From Telluribacter humicola (GTDB lineage Bacteria > Bacteroidota > Bacteroidia > Cytophagales > Spirosomataceae), in the NCBI RefSeq assembly GCF_017355935.1, contig NZ_JAFIQT010000007.1, positions 268,677 through 332,676 of the forward strand: a DNA stretch of 64,000 bases. Direction: 5' to 3'. Shown here piece after piece: positions 45,661 to 55,164 of the stretch. How positions within the stretch are numbered: the stretch's first letter is position 1; every line of letters begins with the position of its first letter. The translations under genes were made by a program, and so were the position numbers. The notes under the pieces are model-generated. The model saw only the letters and a list, made by a program, of their open reading frames with translations. It searched no databases and had not been told where the DNA came from.

Positions 45661-45836
45661 TGTTTACCGGTATTCAACTATTTGGCAGCCTCGGCTGTGT
45701 CCGAAAAATATTTTTTAGCCACAAACAGCATACTCCACTAGTAATCAATTATTTATTTAATAAATTTATACTCTTACAAGTCGCTTCTTTTCCTTTGCCA
45801 ATCCACCACTTTTTTCCACACTTAACCAATCACTCG

Positions 45837-46679
45837 ATGAGAAATCTGTCCACTTTTTTGTCGGTAATCATCCTGATCAGCCTGCTGTCGGGATGCAAGG
45901 ATCATGAGTTTGATAATGTCGTTTCCCAGACCGGACTCGCCCTAAGTCCCTTACAGGAAGTACCTCAGAAGAACAGCCCGGCTACGGGAACGGCTACTGT
46001 AGATTATGACCTGGGTACCCGGATGCTAACCTTCACCCTCACCTGGAACAACCTGACGGGTATACCCACCGGATCTCATATCCATGGCAAGGCCGCCCGG
46101 GGGAGCAATGCCGGAATTCTGTACGATTTCACAGCCATGCTTCCCAAGACCACATCGGGTACCTTCACCCATTCGGTACAGGTAGATGGGAATATGCTCA
46201 AGCAAGAAGATCTACTCAATGGGTTGTACTACTTCAATATCCACACAGCTGCCAATCCGGGCGGTGAGATCAGGGGACAAATCGAATTCTATGACCAACC
46301 TTTTATGGTCGTGAAGATGGGGCTCCCGGTTGAAGGATCGCAGGAGGTACCGCCAAGGGTTACTCCGGCAACCGGCAGTGTGGACGTCATATACAACAAG
46401 AATACGAAACTACTGAGCTACTTCATTACGTGGAGGGACCTTACCGGAAATCCGGTTGGCTCGCATATTCATGGTACAGCCCCCAGAGGTGTGAATGCAG
46501 GGGTTCAGCATGACTTTACCGCTCTGCTACCTGCTGCTACCTCAGGCGCCGTTTCTAATTCAGTACTGGTCGACGGGGTCAAAATCAAGGAAACAGAGCT
46601 GCTGAATGGCCTGTACTACTTCAACATCCATACCCCTACCTACCCGGGTGGTGAGATCCGAGGACAGATCGAGTTTTAA
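45837..46679 (+). CDS. Lipoprotein with two CHRD domains
   Basis: 280 aa from ATG 45837, where a lipoprotein signal begins (lipobox LSGC, Cys20); a longer frame to 45660 overlaps the mdh terminator. Two CHRD (chordin-like) beta domains follow at about 32-150 and 158-280. Each has LxxxQEVP, ATGxxxxxY, a T-W-x-x-L-TG-P/N-x-GSHIHG core and ends in LNGLYYFNIHT...PGGEIRGQIEF. The duplication is clear at protein level but diverged at DNA level. CHRD function in bacteria is unknown; cell-surface location is inferred. Confidence 0.9.
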   Translation: MRNLSTFLSVIILISLLSGCKDHEFDNVVSQTGLALSPLQEVPQKNSPATGTATVDYDLGTRMLTFTLTWNNLTGIPTGSHIHGKAARGSNAGILYDFTAMLPKTTSGTFTHSVQVDGNMLKQEDLLNGLYYFNIHTAANPGGEIRGQIEFYDQPFMVVKMGLPVEGSQEVPPRVTPATGSVDVIYNKNTKLLSYFITWRDLTGNPVGSHIHGTAPRGVNAGVQHDFTALLPAATSGAVSNSVLVDGVKIKETELLNGLYYFNIHTPTYPGGEIRGQIEF

Positions 46680-46700
46680 TATTTTTGTAGGGTATACAAC

Positions 46701-46733
46701 AGCAGAGGCTGCCTCACTGAGGCAGCCTCTGCT
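46701..46733. terminator. Bidirectional terminator
   Basis: Sixteen-base arms (AGCAGAGGCTGCCTCA and complement) around a single C, between convergent genes ending at 46679 (+) and 46767 (-). Confidence 0.8.
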
Positions 46734-46766
46734 ATATTTATATTAGTAATCAGTACTGATTTCTTA

Positions 46767-48167
46767 CTAGATTGATATCTGATACTGCAGTACCCAGGCT
46801 CCCCGGCGACTGGAAGGCGACAGCAGATTGGCCGTAGTACTAGCCCGATAGACGGGGCGATTCTCGTAATTCAGAGACATTTTGGCCGTGTGGCCTTTAA
46901 TAAGCCAGTTCATACCTACGTTCCATACGTTCATACCACCTTCCAGACGATCATAGGTAGCATGCTGTAGAGAGGCGTAAGGGAGTAGTGTCCCCTGCTC
47001 ACCCAGCAACCCATCCCGGAACTTATACCCGGCCTGTACATATATAACGTTACCGGTTCCAAACATTGGAAAGGCATTGCCCTGAGTACCACCTACGCCC
47101 GGCAGCGGTTGCGTAGTACCACTGGCGGGATTCATGAGGCCATTGTAGCGCAGGTACCCTTGCCCGTAGTCGGTACTAAAATAGCCCAGATAGGACGATA
47201 CCGCCGTACCCTTCGCCCGGTCCAGAGGCATATCCAGGTAGCCGGCCACCGACCACAGATTCAGACTATTATAGGTAGTATCCGCTCCCTCTCTGCGCCA
47301 GGTCGCATTTTTCTGATTGATAAATCCGACTTCCAGGTTAAGTACCTTACGGCGGCCCAGGTAAGTACCTGTCATATACCCGGGAGTAGTATTGTCTTCG
47401 GTGTCAAAGAAATTATAAATAAACAGTCCGTTAAACTGCTTACGGTGGTTACGCATGGCAAAGGTTGAATTGGTACCTAGAGCCGGAGGTACTGCTCCGT
47501 TGGTTTCGATGGGAAATGGATCCGAAACGGCTATACGGTAGTTCAGTTTCCCTATCTGTCCGCGGGTATACACGCTCAACTTCCGGGCAAACTCATCGGT
47601 CTGGTCTACGGTTGACTGTGCAAATACAGGTACATCCATAGTCAGGATAGAGCCGATACTGGGCTGCGAAAATCGTGACAAGCCCCCTACAATAGTCAGT
47701 CCTCCTCCAAATCGAACAAAATTGGTACCTCTGCGGTAGACTTCATATTCGCCCAGTGCATCGTGAAAGAAGGCGGCAATCTTGCGGTTACTAGGGGTAC
47801 CATTGCTATTATAACCGGGGAAGGCATTCAGGCGGTTGAAGTTGTTCATCCCGAACTGGGTATAGAAAAATACCTGGTCGGTCAGCTGACCGAATAGCTG
47901 CAGGCGGGTACGGCGAAGACCGATATCAAAGGCCTGGTCACGTGGGTCACCCATCACGGTAGTACCCGGATTGCTGTTGTTGAGGCGTAGCCAGGTCTGG
48001 TTCAGAAAGGTAGCTTTGATGTAATGAGTACCCGACGGATTAAAGTTATACCGGATATCATTGCGGGTGTCAATGTTGGATTGTGCATCGGCCGCCGGTT
48101 CACTGATTGGATTTTGGGCAAGAGCAGTTGATGATAGTGTAAGAAATGCAAGTACTATTTTTTTCAT
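46767..48167 (-). CDS. Porin-like outer-membrane protein
   Basis: 466 aa from ATG 48167 (signal MKKIVLAFLTLSSTALA|Q); a longer frame to 48230 adds only a polar extension before the signal. The chain is rich in short amphipathic strands (YIKATFLNQTWLRLNN, IGLRRTRLQLFGQLTDQVFFYTQFGMNNFNRL) with Gly/Asn turns and ends in a hydrophobic strand WVLQYQISI. This matches Bacteroidota porin-like proteins distantly related to phosphate/polyphosphate porins. Solute unknown. Monocistronic; about 500 nt without a gene lie upstream. Confidence 0.75.
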   Translation of the reverse strand: MKKIVLAFLTLSSTALAQNPISEPAADAQSNIDTRNDIRYNFNPSGTHYIKATFLNQTWLRLNNSNPGTTVMGDPRDQAFDIGLRRTRLQLFGQLTDQVFFYTQFGMNNFNRLNAFPGYNSNGTPSNRKIAAFFHDALGEYEVYRRGTNFVRFGGGLTIVGGLSRFSQPSIGSILTMDVPVFAQSTVDQTDEFARKLSVYTRGQIGKLNYRIAVSDPFPIETNGAVPPALGTNSTFAMRNHRKQFNGLFIYNFFDTEDNTTPGYMTGTYLGRRKVLNLEVGFINQKNATWRREGADTTYNSLNLWSVAGYLDMPLDRAKGTAVSSYLGYFSTDYGQGYLRYNGLMNPASGTTQPLPGVGGTQGNAFPMFGTGNVIYVQAGYKFRDGLLGEQGTLLPYASLQHATYDRLEGGMNVWNVGMNWLIKGHTAKMSLNYENRPVYRASTTANLLSPSSRRGAWVLQYQISI

Positions 48168-48666
48168 AAGATGAAGCTTTGGACTGGTGCACGAAGTAAG
48201 CACCCGATCCTTGTCGTAGAGTTGAAACAAACCATAAAGTCACTAAACAGAGTATTCCCCCCTACTGTTTCTACTGAAATTAATATTTTAATATTTTACT
48301 TTCTACCCCTGCTCCTCCCACTTCTCCCCCTGCAGCACGGACAGGCGAGGTATAATTTTCACTGCCGGTAATGTAGTCTGTACTGTGGGACTATAGCAAT
48401 AGTACAAAAAGGGCTCTAAACTTTCACGAACAGATTTATCTAAAATGGACAGCCAGCATCTTCTTGTACTAAAGCTATAGTACTCTTGGTATACTTATTC
48501 CTTTTGTTGTACTTTATTCAGCCTGTGCTCGCAAGGGCTTCTTTTGCTTCCTGCCACTGGTATTCAATATGATCGACCGTAGTTGAATAGAAATAAGAGA
48601 GGCTGGATGTGCGTCCAGCCTCTCTTATTTTAACAACTCGACAAGCTAATAACTAACAACTACCAC
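48168..48666. other. 499-nt gene-free region with a long inverted repeat
   Basis: AT-rich region upstream of the porin gene. It holds an imperfect inverted repeat with 17-nt arms (48391-48407 and 48464-48480, CTATAGCAATAGTACAA versus CTATAGCTTTAGTACAA, 14 of 17 matching) separated by 56 nt, and the terminator at 48591-48630. At 48644-48662 a short run of AACTAA/AACAAC-like heptamers resembles the other intergenic repeats. No ORF with a credible start or domain was seen. Confidence 0.5.
48591..48630 (-). terminator. Terminator of the metalloprotease gene
   Basis: Perfect 17-bp stem (AAATAAGAGAGGCTGGA and complement) with a 6-nt loop, 37 nt beyond the stop at 48667. Confidence 0.75.
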
Positions 48667-51141
48667 CTACTCCTCCCAGCCACATACCGGCTCCAGCCAC
48701 TCCTGACCGGGATCGATAGGGGCACCGTCGGGTACCGGGTTTATTTTCAAGACCGGGAAGTTTTGTGATTCCCCCTTTTCAAACAGCTCGATGCGTCGTA
48801 GTGCAAACTGGTAGTGCGCCCGGTGCTGCTCATCTACGCCGTACTGCTTTTGGTCAATCCAGGTCTTGAGATCGTTGATCTTGAACTGAGCCATGGCCCG
48901 GGCCGCCGGGGAGGTGTTGGTCGTTTCGGCCAGCCCGATCAGGTACTGCAGGATCAACTGCTCGATCTGCCTCCGGATGGCAGCCTGGTAGCTTTCGCGT
49001 GTAGGCGTCTTGTTTTTCCAGGTTTCATCAATCAAGCCATCTATGACTTCACCCAGTCCTGGCAGCGAGGTATCTACCGCCCGCTGTGCTTCCAGTCGGC
49101 TTGCCCGCTCCGCATTCAGCACCAGTGAAAGTACCAGGTTAGTTGCAGCCTCGGCTGGAGCTAGCGGATCAAAGGTGAGGCCGGTGCGCCGGGCAAATAC
49201 CTCTCTGGGATTAGCACTATACCCAAACGGTCGCGGAGGGATCAACACCAGCACCGGCCTGGGCAAAGCCAGTACATCGGGACGGATAGAGGCCAGTAAT
49301 GTACGCAGGGCCCGGCGCTGCTCACCGCCTTCGACGGGCTTATAGATGGTCTGCCCGTCGCCCCGCAGGGCATAGGTATAGGTAGCCCCTCCCACTATTT
49401 TGGAAGCCGCCTCCACCTGATAGCGGTGAAACAGGTACATCGGCACCAGTACCTCTTCCAGCGTAGCCAGTGGCATCCCCACTGGTATTTTATTTTCCTT
49501 GAACTGACTCAGCGCAATCTGCCGTACTTTCATGACCCGCTCCAGCTCATCCACGACGTTGCTACCCCCGTCCCAAAGGTGCGTTTTGGGATGAGCGCTG
49601 CTGGCCGGACGCGCATCCTGATCACTCAGGAATCCCAGGCCCCGCTGCAGGTAGGCCGTTATGATCTGGTTCAGTGAATCTTTTTCGTTGACTCCTTCCG
49701 GAAAATCGCTGTAGGCGTAGTTGATAGCTACTTTATCCCATTCACCGATGCCGGTCGCGTAGGCATTGGAGAGGTCGAGGGTACTGTCATTCTTTATCTC
49801 TACGTGCGGATGCGGATAGTCCATTACCGAAGAGCGGTCACTCACACTCGCCACGTAGTTGTGAGGTAGTCCCAGCGTGTGCCCGATTTCATGAGCCGAT
49901 AGCTGACGCAGGCGGGCCAGCGACAACTGCATCATCTCATCCGATACGGGCTGCCCTTCTTCGTATTTGGCCACCAGTCCCTGCGCGATCAGGAAGTCCT
50001 GCCGTACCCGCAGCGAGCCCAGCGTCACTTTCCCTTTCAGGATTTCGCCCGTACGCGGGTCTATGATACTGGCTCCGTACGACCAGCCCCGGGTAGAGCG
50101 GTGTACCCACTGAATCACGTTGTAACGAATATCCATTGGGTCGGCCGTATCGGGTAGCATCTGGACCTGAAATCCATCAATAAAGCCTGCCGCTTCAAAG
50201 GCCTGATTCCACCAGGAAGCTCCTTCCAGCAAGGCCGAACGAATGGGTTCGGGCGTGCCGGGGTCGAGGTAGTAGACAAGAGGCTCTACGGCTTCACTCA
50301 TGGCTGCCGTGGGATCTTTCTTCTGGAGGCGATGCCGAACCAGGTACCTTTTTGCCAGCGGTTCCCCTACGGGCGAAGCATAGTCGTAAAATTCAAGCCC
50401 ATTGACACCCGCCCGCGGATCAAACATCCGTGGGGTGTACCCCGAGTCGGGCAGCTCCACAAACGAATGGTGCTGGTGCATGCTGACGGCGGCGGTTGAA
50501 GGTACTACCGATCGGAGGTAATTGCCTGCATTGTCGCCCACCAGCGTAATGATGGTCTCGAACTCTGTATTCTTTGGAAAGTTTTTGGTGCGCTCCAGGT
50601 ACATCGCGGAGCGTGAGGCATCCAGTCGGTAATTGCCCTGTTTGGTCTGGCTAATGTCCTGCGCGGCTCCTACGGCATCCTGCATCAGGAAAGGCGTCAG
50701 GTCTACCAGTACCCGTCCGTACGACTCCGCCGCTACTTCAAACCCCCAGTGGATAGAGCGGGCGAAAGATTCCTCCACGGCCTTACGCTCCAAAGGATCG
50801 GGGCTGAGGGCACGGTAGCGGTAGTTCGGCTCCACCATCAGTACCTTAGGACCAACCCGTTCAAAGCGGATGATATGCGCCTCCCCCAGTCGGCCCCGGT
50901 CCAGCCCGATGTCGTTGGAGCCTACTCCCTGCGCCAGCGTGGGGTAGTACAGTAGCTCCGTGTTCAGCTGGTTTATTTCCAGCCAGATCTTTCCTTTTTT
51001 TGCATCCCAGTAAAAGGGCAGAAAGCCCTCTTTCCTTTCCATCTCAGACGTAAAAGTCTCGATGGTAGGCGTGGGGGTCTGAGCCAGGGCGAGTGCCGAG
51101 GATATATATAGAAATATTCCTAAAAGGTAGAATTTACGCAT
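48667..51141 (-). CDS. Secreted zinc metalloprotease (DUF5117/DUF5118 family)
   Basis: 824 aa. Signal peptide at 1-20. N-terminal DUF5118/5117 region (FYWDAKKGKIWLEINQLNTE, GLDRGRLGEAHIIRFERVG). Metzincin-type zinc motif HEIGHTLGLPHN at 417-428 (HExxHxxGxxH), followed by the likely Met-turn segment SVMDYPHPH near 439. The C-terminal about 300 residues are helical and unassigned. Exported protease typical of Bacteroidota and Actinobacteria; substrate unknown. Single gene with its own terminator, divergent from the photolyase gene. Confidence 0.9.
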   Translation of the reverse strand: MRKFYLLGIFLYISSALALAQTPTPTIETFTSEMERKEGFLPFYWDAKKGKIWLEINQLNTELLYYPTLAQGVGSNDIGLDRGRLGEAHIIRFERVGPKVLMVEPNYRYRALSPDPLERKAVEESFARSIHWGFEVAAESYGRVLVDLTPFLMQDAVGAAQDISQTKQGNYRLDASRSAMYLERTKNFPKNTEFETIITLVGDNAGNYLRSVVPSTAAVSMHQHHSFVELPDSGYTPRMFDPRAGVNGLEFYDYASPVGEPLAKRYLVRHRLQKKDPTAAMSEAVEPLVYYLDPGTPEPIRSALLEGASWWNQAFEAAGFIDGFQVQMLPDTADPMDIRYNVIQWVHRSTRGWSYGASIIDPRTGEILKGKVTLGSLRVRQDFLIAQGLVAKYEEGQPVSDEMMQLSLARLRQLSAHEIGHTLGLPHNYVASVSDRSSVMDYPHPHVEIKNDSTLDLSNAYATGIGEWDKVAINYAYSDFPEGVNEKDSLNQIITAYLQRGLGFLSDQDARPASSAHPKTHLWDGGSNVVDELERVMKVRQIALSQFKENKIPVGMPLATLEEVLVPMYLFHRYQVEAASKIVGGATYTYALRGDGQTIYKPVEGGEQRRALRTLLASIRPDVLALPRPVLVLIPPRPFGYSANPREVFARRTGLTFDPLAPAEAATNLVLSLVLNAERASRLEAQRAVDTSLPGLGEVIDGLIDETWKNKTPTRESYQAAIRRQIEQLILQYLIGLAETTNTSPAARAMAQFKINDLKTWIDQKQYGVDEQHRAHYQFALRRIELFEKGESQNFPVLKINPVPDGAPIDPGQEWLEPVCGWEE

Positions 51142-51257
51142 ATCGAATGGAGTTGGGTCAGAATAAATAATGCATAAATATAACTCCTGCCAAAGATGTT
51201 GCCAAACAAACTATTTCAACGGCAAGTTACGCCCCTTTGAAAAGTAAACCTGATTGT

Positions 51258-52571
51258 ATGCCCCTCCCTCCTATTACTATCTTTTGGTTCCGGCGCGACC
51301 TGCGCCTCCACGACAATGCTGGTCTGTACCACGCCCTGCGATCGGGCCACCCGGTACTACCCTTTTTTATCTTTGACCGCGCCATCCTCGACGGGCTCGA
51401 CCATCCGTACGACCGCCGGGTCGAATTCATCCACTCTGTCCTAACTGATTTACAATCAGAATTAGCCGGTATGGGTACCAGCCTGATGGTAAAGTATGGC
51501 AATCCGCTGGAAGTGTGGAAAGAGGTACTGCAACAGTACGAGGTAACCGAAGTGTATACCAACCATGACTACGAGCCTTATGCGCAGGAGCGGGACAAGG
51601 TTATTGAAGAGTTGCTCCGGGACAAGGCTATCTCTTTCAAGACCTATAAGGATCAGGTCATTTTTGAAAAAAAGGAGGTACTTAGCGGCCAGGGAACACC
51701 CTATACCGTATTCACCCCGTACAGCCGGAAGTGGAAGGATCAGCTTAGCGATTTCTATAAGGGCTCCTATCCTACCGCTAAGTACTTTCACCACTTCTAT
51801 GAGACCCAACCACTTCCCGTTCCCACGCTGGAACAGCTGGGCTTTAAACCTATGGGTGAACCTTTCCCAGTCAGGAGCGTGCGGGAGGAGCTGCTTCAGA
51901 AGTACCACGACCTCCGCGACTTTCCGGCTGTACCGGCTACCTCGCGACTGGGAATTCACCTGCGTTTTGGTACAGTGAGTATCCGGGAACTGGTCCGGAA
52001 GGCGCAGCAGCACAGCGCTACTTTTCTTAGTGAGCTGATCTGGCGCGACTTCTACCATCAGATACTCTGGAACTTCCCGCAGGTAGGCCGCGGCGAAGCC
52101 TTCCGCCCTGAGTACGACCGCATCCGGTGGCGTAACAAGGAGGAGGAGTTTCAGAAATGGTGCGAGGGGAAAACGGGCTACCCGCTGGTAGACGCCGGGA
52201 TGCGGGAGCTCAATGCTACGGGCTTTATGCACAACCGGGTCCGGATGGTTACGGCTAGCTTTATGGTCAAGCACCTGCTCATAGACTGGCGCTGGGGCGA
52301 GGCCTACTTTGCCAGCAAGCTACTCGACTATGACCTGGCCTCCAACAACGGAGGCTGGCAGTGGGCCGCCGGATCGGGTACCGACGCGGCCCCCTACTTC
52401 CGGATATTCAACCCGACCGCTCAGGCCACCCGATTTGACCCGCAGAAGCTGTACATGAAGCAGTGGATACCCGAACTGAATAGCCTTGACTACCCGACTC
52501 CCATTGTGGACCATTCTTTTGCCCGCGAACGCTGCCTGAAAGTATATAAAGAAGCTCTGGGCAAAGCCTAA
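51258..52571 (+). CDS. phrB: Deoxyribodipyrimidine photo-lyase (cryptochrome/photolyase family)
   Basis: 437 aa from ATG 51258; an in-frame TTG at 51237 only adds seven polar residues. N-terminal antenna-chromophore domain starts ITIFWFRRDLRLHDN. FAD-binding and CPD-contact segments: LIWRDFYHQILWNFP, WCEGKTGYPLVDAGMRELN, GFMHNRVRMVTASFMVK, DWRWGEAYFASKLLDYD, NNGGWQWAAGSGTDAAPYFR. These are those of class I CPD photolyases, which repair UV dimers using blue light. No 5' gene nearby appears related; a weak hairpin follows. Confidence 0.95.
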   Translation: MPLPPITIFWFRRDLRLHDNAGLYHALRSGHPVLPFFIFDRAILDGLDHPYDRRVEFIHSVLTDLQSELAGMGTSLMVKYGNPLEVWKEVLQQYEVTEVYTNHDYEPYAQERDKVIEELLRDKAISFKTYKDQVIFEKKEVLSGQGTPYTVFTPYSRKWKDQLSDFYKGSYPTAKYFHHFYETQPLPVPTLEQLGFKPMGEPFPVRSVREELLQKYHDLRDFPAVPATSRLGIHLRFGTVSIRELVRKAQQHSATFLSELIWRDFYHQILWNFPQVGRGEAFRPEYDRIRWRNKEEEFQKWCEGKTGYPLVDAGMRELNATGFMHNRVRMVTASFMVKHLLIDWRWGEAYFASKLLDYDLASNNGGWQWAAGSGTDAAPYFRIFNPTAQATRFDPQKLYMKQWIPELNSLDYPTPIVDHSFARERCLKVYKEALGKA

Positions 52572-52596
52572 GCCTGATTATTGTAATAAACAAACA

Positions 52597-52625
52597 GGAA
52601 TCCCGGTAGGTACACTTGGGATTCC
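52597..52625 (+). terminator. Weak hairpin after the photolyase gene
   Basis: GGAATCCC / GGGATTCC with a 13-nt loop, 25 nt after the stop. No T-run; may be a terminator or part of the leader of the next operon. Confidence 0.4.
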
Positions 52626-52693
52626 GACCTTTGAGCAGTACATTAGTACCTCTATATAATCCTATCACTCGATTGGGTTTAGATCTCTCTGCC

Positions 52694-55156
52694 ATGAAAA
52701 AGATATACCTTGTACTGTGGGCAAGTCTTGGACTGCTGGCGTTCCAGACGCTGAATGACGGACCACTCCGCACTATAGCCAACCAGCTCTTCAACTATTT
52801 ACAAACCTATCCCTCGGAGAAGGTATACCTGCACACCGATCGGGAGGTATACGCTGCCGGTGATAACCTCTGGCTGAAGGCCTACCTCGTGGATGGCATC
52901 CTGCACCAGGCTGATTCTATTAGTGGCACCCTGTACGTACAGCTTACCAACGAGGAAGGAGCTATACTGGAAACGCGGGTACTTCGCGCCGAAGATGGCT
53001 ATGCCATCGGCGACTTTGCCCTGAATGACTCTCTCCCGGACGGTCCTTATCAACTGGTAGCCTTTACCAACTGGATGCTGAATAGTAGCCCGTCCTACTT
53101 CTTCCGTAAGACGATCAACATACTTAATTCTCGAGAGGAGCCCAAGGTCACCGCTGCTCCCAAGCCGGCGCTGGATGTCCAGTTCTTTCCCGAAGGAGGC
53201 AACCTGGTGACAGGCGTCCGCAGCCGGGTAGCTTTCAAAGCCATTAATGGATCAGGACTAGGGGTAAAGGTAGAAGGCTCGGTAGCTACTACGGATGGGC
53301 AAGAGGTAGCGCTTATCCAGTCCGAACATGCAGGTATGGGAGCGTTTCTCTTAAAGCCTGAAAAAGGAAAGCAGTACGTCGCTACCATCAGGAGCGATGA
53401 TGGCCTCACCCAGCGGTTTACCCTGCCCGCCGCCCTCGATAGCGGCGTAGTACTCACCGTAGATAACTCCATAACGTCTAGTATCAAGGTATCGGTTACG
53501 GAGTCTAATCCGGGTTCGCAGGCGCTGTACCTGGTAGGTCACGTGCGGGGACAGGTACGTTTCCTGGCAGACCTGCCCAAGGGGCGAAGTCCTTACTTCT
53601 ATATCAACCGGAAGCTGTTTCCTGACGAAGGTGTTATTCATTTTACCGTATTCAATCAGCAAATGACGCCGCTGAGTGAGCGTCTTATTTTCAGTACAAA
53701 CAGAAAGCCTCTTACTGTCGAAATACAACCTGATAAAGCTACCTACCAGCCCTACGAAAAGATAAATCTGGCTATTACTGTCAAGGACGCGGATAACCAA
53801 CCCGTAGCCGCCGAGCTATCACTGGCTGCTACCGATGCAGGACTGGTACCTGCTACCCCCGGTGGCCGACTCCACGGCGGCCAAAACATATACAGCTACC
53901 TGCTGCTCAGTTCTGATCTGAGGGGGTACATTGAGAATCCCGACTACTACTTCAATCCGGAGAATGAGAAAGCGGCCTCTCACCTCGACCTGCTGATGAT
54001 GACGCAGGGCTGGCGACGGTTTGTGTGGAGCGAGGTACTTCGTGATGTGTACGCTCCCCCTACGCATGCTATACAGTCGGCCCTGCCTGTAAGCGGCAGA
54101 ATACTACTCCCTCCCGGTAACAAGCCAGCCGAAGATCTGAACTTCTCGCTCTTTGCCCAAACCAATGACCAGCAGCAGGTACTAAGTGGTATTACCGAAA
54201 CGGGCGGAAAATTTACCATACCGGATGGCGCTGTCTATAATAGTACTACGCAGTTTCAGGTCAAGTCGCGCCTAAAGCAAAATCTGAACGTACTACTGGA
54301 CCCACTGACAGTACCTACTCCTACACAGGTACCGATCTCTTTCCGCTTCCAAGCGGCTAATCGTACTGAGTACAGCTCTTTCCTGAAAAATGCGGAAAAC
54401 TGGCAGGAGGTTAGTCAGTTGATCAGGCAGGAGGAACAAAACAGGGCTACTGCCAAAGCTACCGGACCGGATGATGAGGAGGGGGACAGAAAGGGCCGGA
54501 AAAGCAAAAGTACCGCTAATAAAAAACCCCGGCAAGGTATAGACCCTCGCCGGAATACCTACGGGATGGCTGATACCTCCTTCCCACTGACTGACAATAT
54601 CCGCAATGGCTTTTCAGATATACTCCAGGTGCTGAAAGGCCGGGTACCTGGTGTAACGGTTTCCGGTGATCAGGTGTTGATCCGGGGAATCAGTACCATC
54701 ATGGGTTCCACCGAACCCCTGTTCCTGATTGATGGAATACCCTCTTCAAAAGGTACGGTGCTGTCGCTGTCGGTACGGGATGTGGAGGCAATCGATGTGC
54801 TGAAAGGGCCCTCTGCCTCGGCCTTCGGAACGCGAGGCTCTAATGGGGTTATCAACGTACTGACCCGGCGCTACGAAAAAGAAGCTCCTGATACTGGCTC
54901 CAGCGCCCGCAATACCATTGGTTACGCCATAGCGCGAGAGTTTTACGCGCCCCGCTACGATGCTGTAAAGCCTGGACAGTTTCCGGACCGTCGTCCCACC
55001 CTCCATTGGGTACCCTCTATCAAAACGGGAGCAGATGGTAAAGCCACCGTCAGCTACTGGAACTCGGGTAGCCCTACTACGGTAGAGGTAGTGATCCAGG
55101 GAGCTATACCAACGGGTAAATTTGGTACGGGTACAGCAAGCTACCAGATCCGTTAA
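52694..55156 (+). CDS. MG2-like periplasmic protein with C-terminal TonB-receptor plug domain
   Basis: 820 aa from ATG 52694 (signal MKKIYLVLWASLGLLAF); an ORF extension to 52616 is polar. Residues about 30-440 are macroglobulin MG2/Ig-like repeats (KVYLHTDREVYAAGDNLWLKAYL, DGPYQLVAFTNWML, VEIQPDKATYQPYEKINLAI). A very charged linker near 590-630 (DDEEGDRKGRKSKST) leads to a plug domain (VLKGRVPGVTVSGDQVLIRG, PLFLIDGIPSS, IDVLKGPSASAFGTRGSNGV). There is no transmembrane barrel after the plug, so this is not itself a TonB receptor. First gene of a three-gene operon with a TonB-dependent receptor (8 nt gap) and a DUF4249 lipoprotein. Confidence 0.85.
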   Translation: MKKIYLVLWASLGLLAFQTLNDGPLRTIANQLFNYLQTYPSEKVYLHTDREVYAAGDNLWLKAYLVDGILHQADSISGTLYVQLTNEEGAILETRVLRAEDGYAIGDFALNDSLPDGPYQLVAFTNWMLNSSPSYFFRKTINILNSREEPKVTAAPKPALDVQFFPEGGNLVTGVRSRVAFKAINGSGLGVKVEGSVATTDGQEVALIQSEHAGMGAFLLKPEKGKQYVATIRSDDGLTQRFTLPAALDSGVVLTVDNSITSSIKVSVTESNPGSQALYLVGHVRGQVRFLADLPKGRSPYFYINRKLFPDEGVIHFTVFNQQMTPLSERLIFSTNRKPLTVEIQPDKATYQPYEKINLAITVKDADNQPVAAELSLAATDAGLVPATPGGRLHGGQNIYSYLLLSSDLRGYIENPDYYFNPENEKAASHLDLLMMTQGWRRFVWSEVLRDVYAPPTHAIQSALPVSGRILLPPGNKPAEDLNFSLFAQTNDQQQVLSGITETGGKFTIPDGAVYNSTTQFQVKSRLKQNLNVLLDPLTVPTPTQVPISFRFQAANRTEYSSFLKNAENWQEVSQLIRQEEQNRATAKATGPDDEEGDRKGRKSKSTANKKPRQGIDPRRNTYGMADTSFPLTDNIRNGFSDILQVLKGRVPGVTVSGDQVLIRGISTIMGSTEPLFLIDGIPSSKGTVLSLSVRDVEAIDVLKGPSASAFGTRGSNGVINVLTRRYEKEAPDTGSSARNTIGYAIAREFYAPRYDAVKPGQFPDRRPTLHWVPSIKTGADGKATVSYWNSGSPTTVEVVIQGAIPTGKFGTGTASYQIR

Positions 55157-55164
55157 TTGCCCCT

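Noticed and set aside
51462..52274. 270-codon minus-strand ORF inside the photolyase gene
   Set aside because: Fully antisense to a gene with clear photolyase motifs; the translation has no domain, signal or sensible composition.
52694..55156. MG2/plug protein as a TonB-dependent receptor
   Set aside because: Only the plug is present; no beta-barrel strands follow it.
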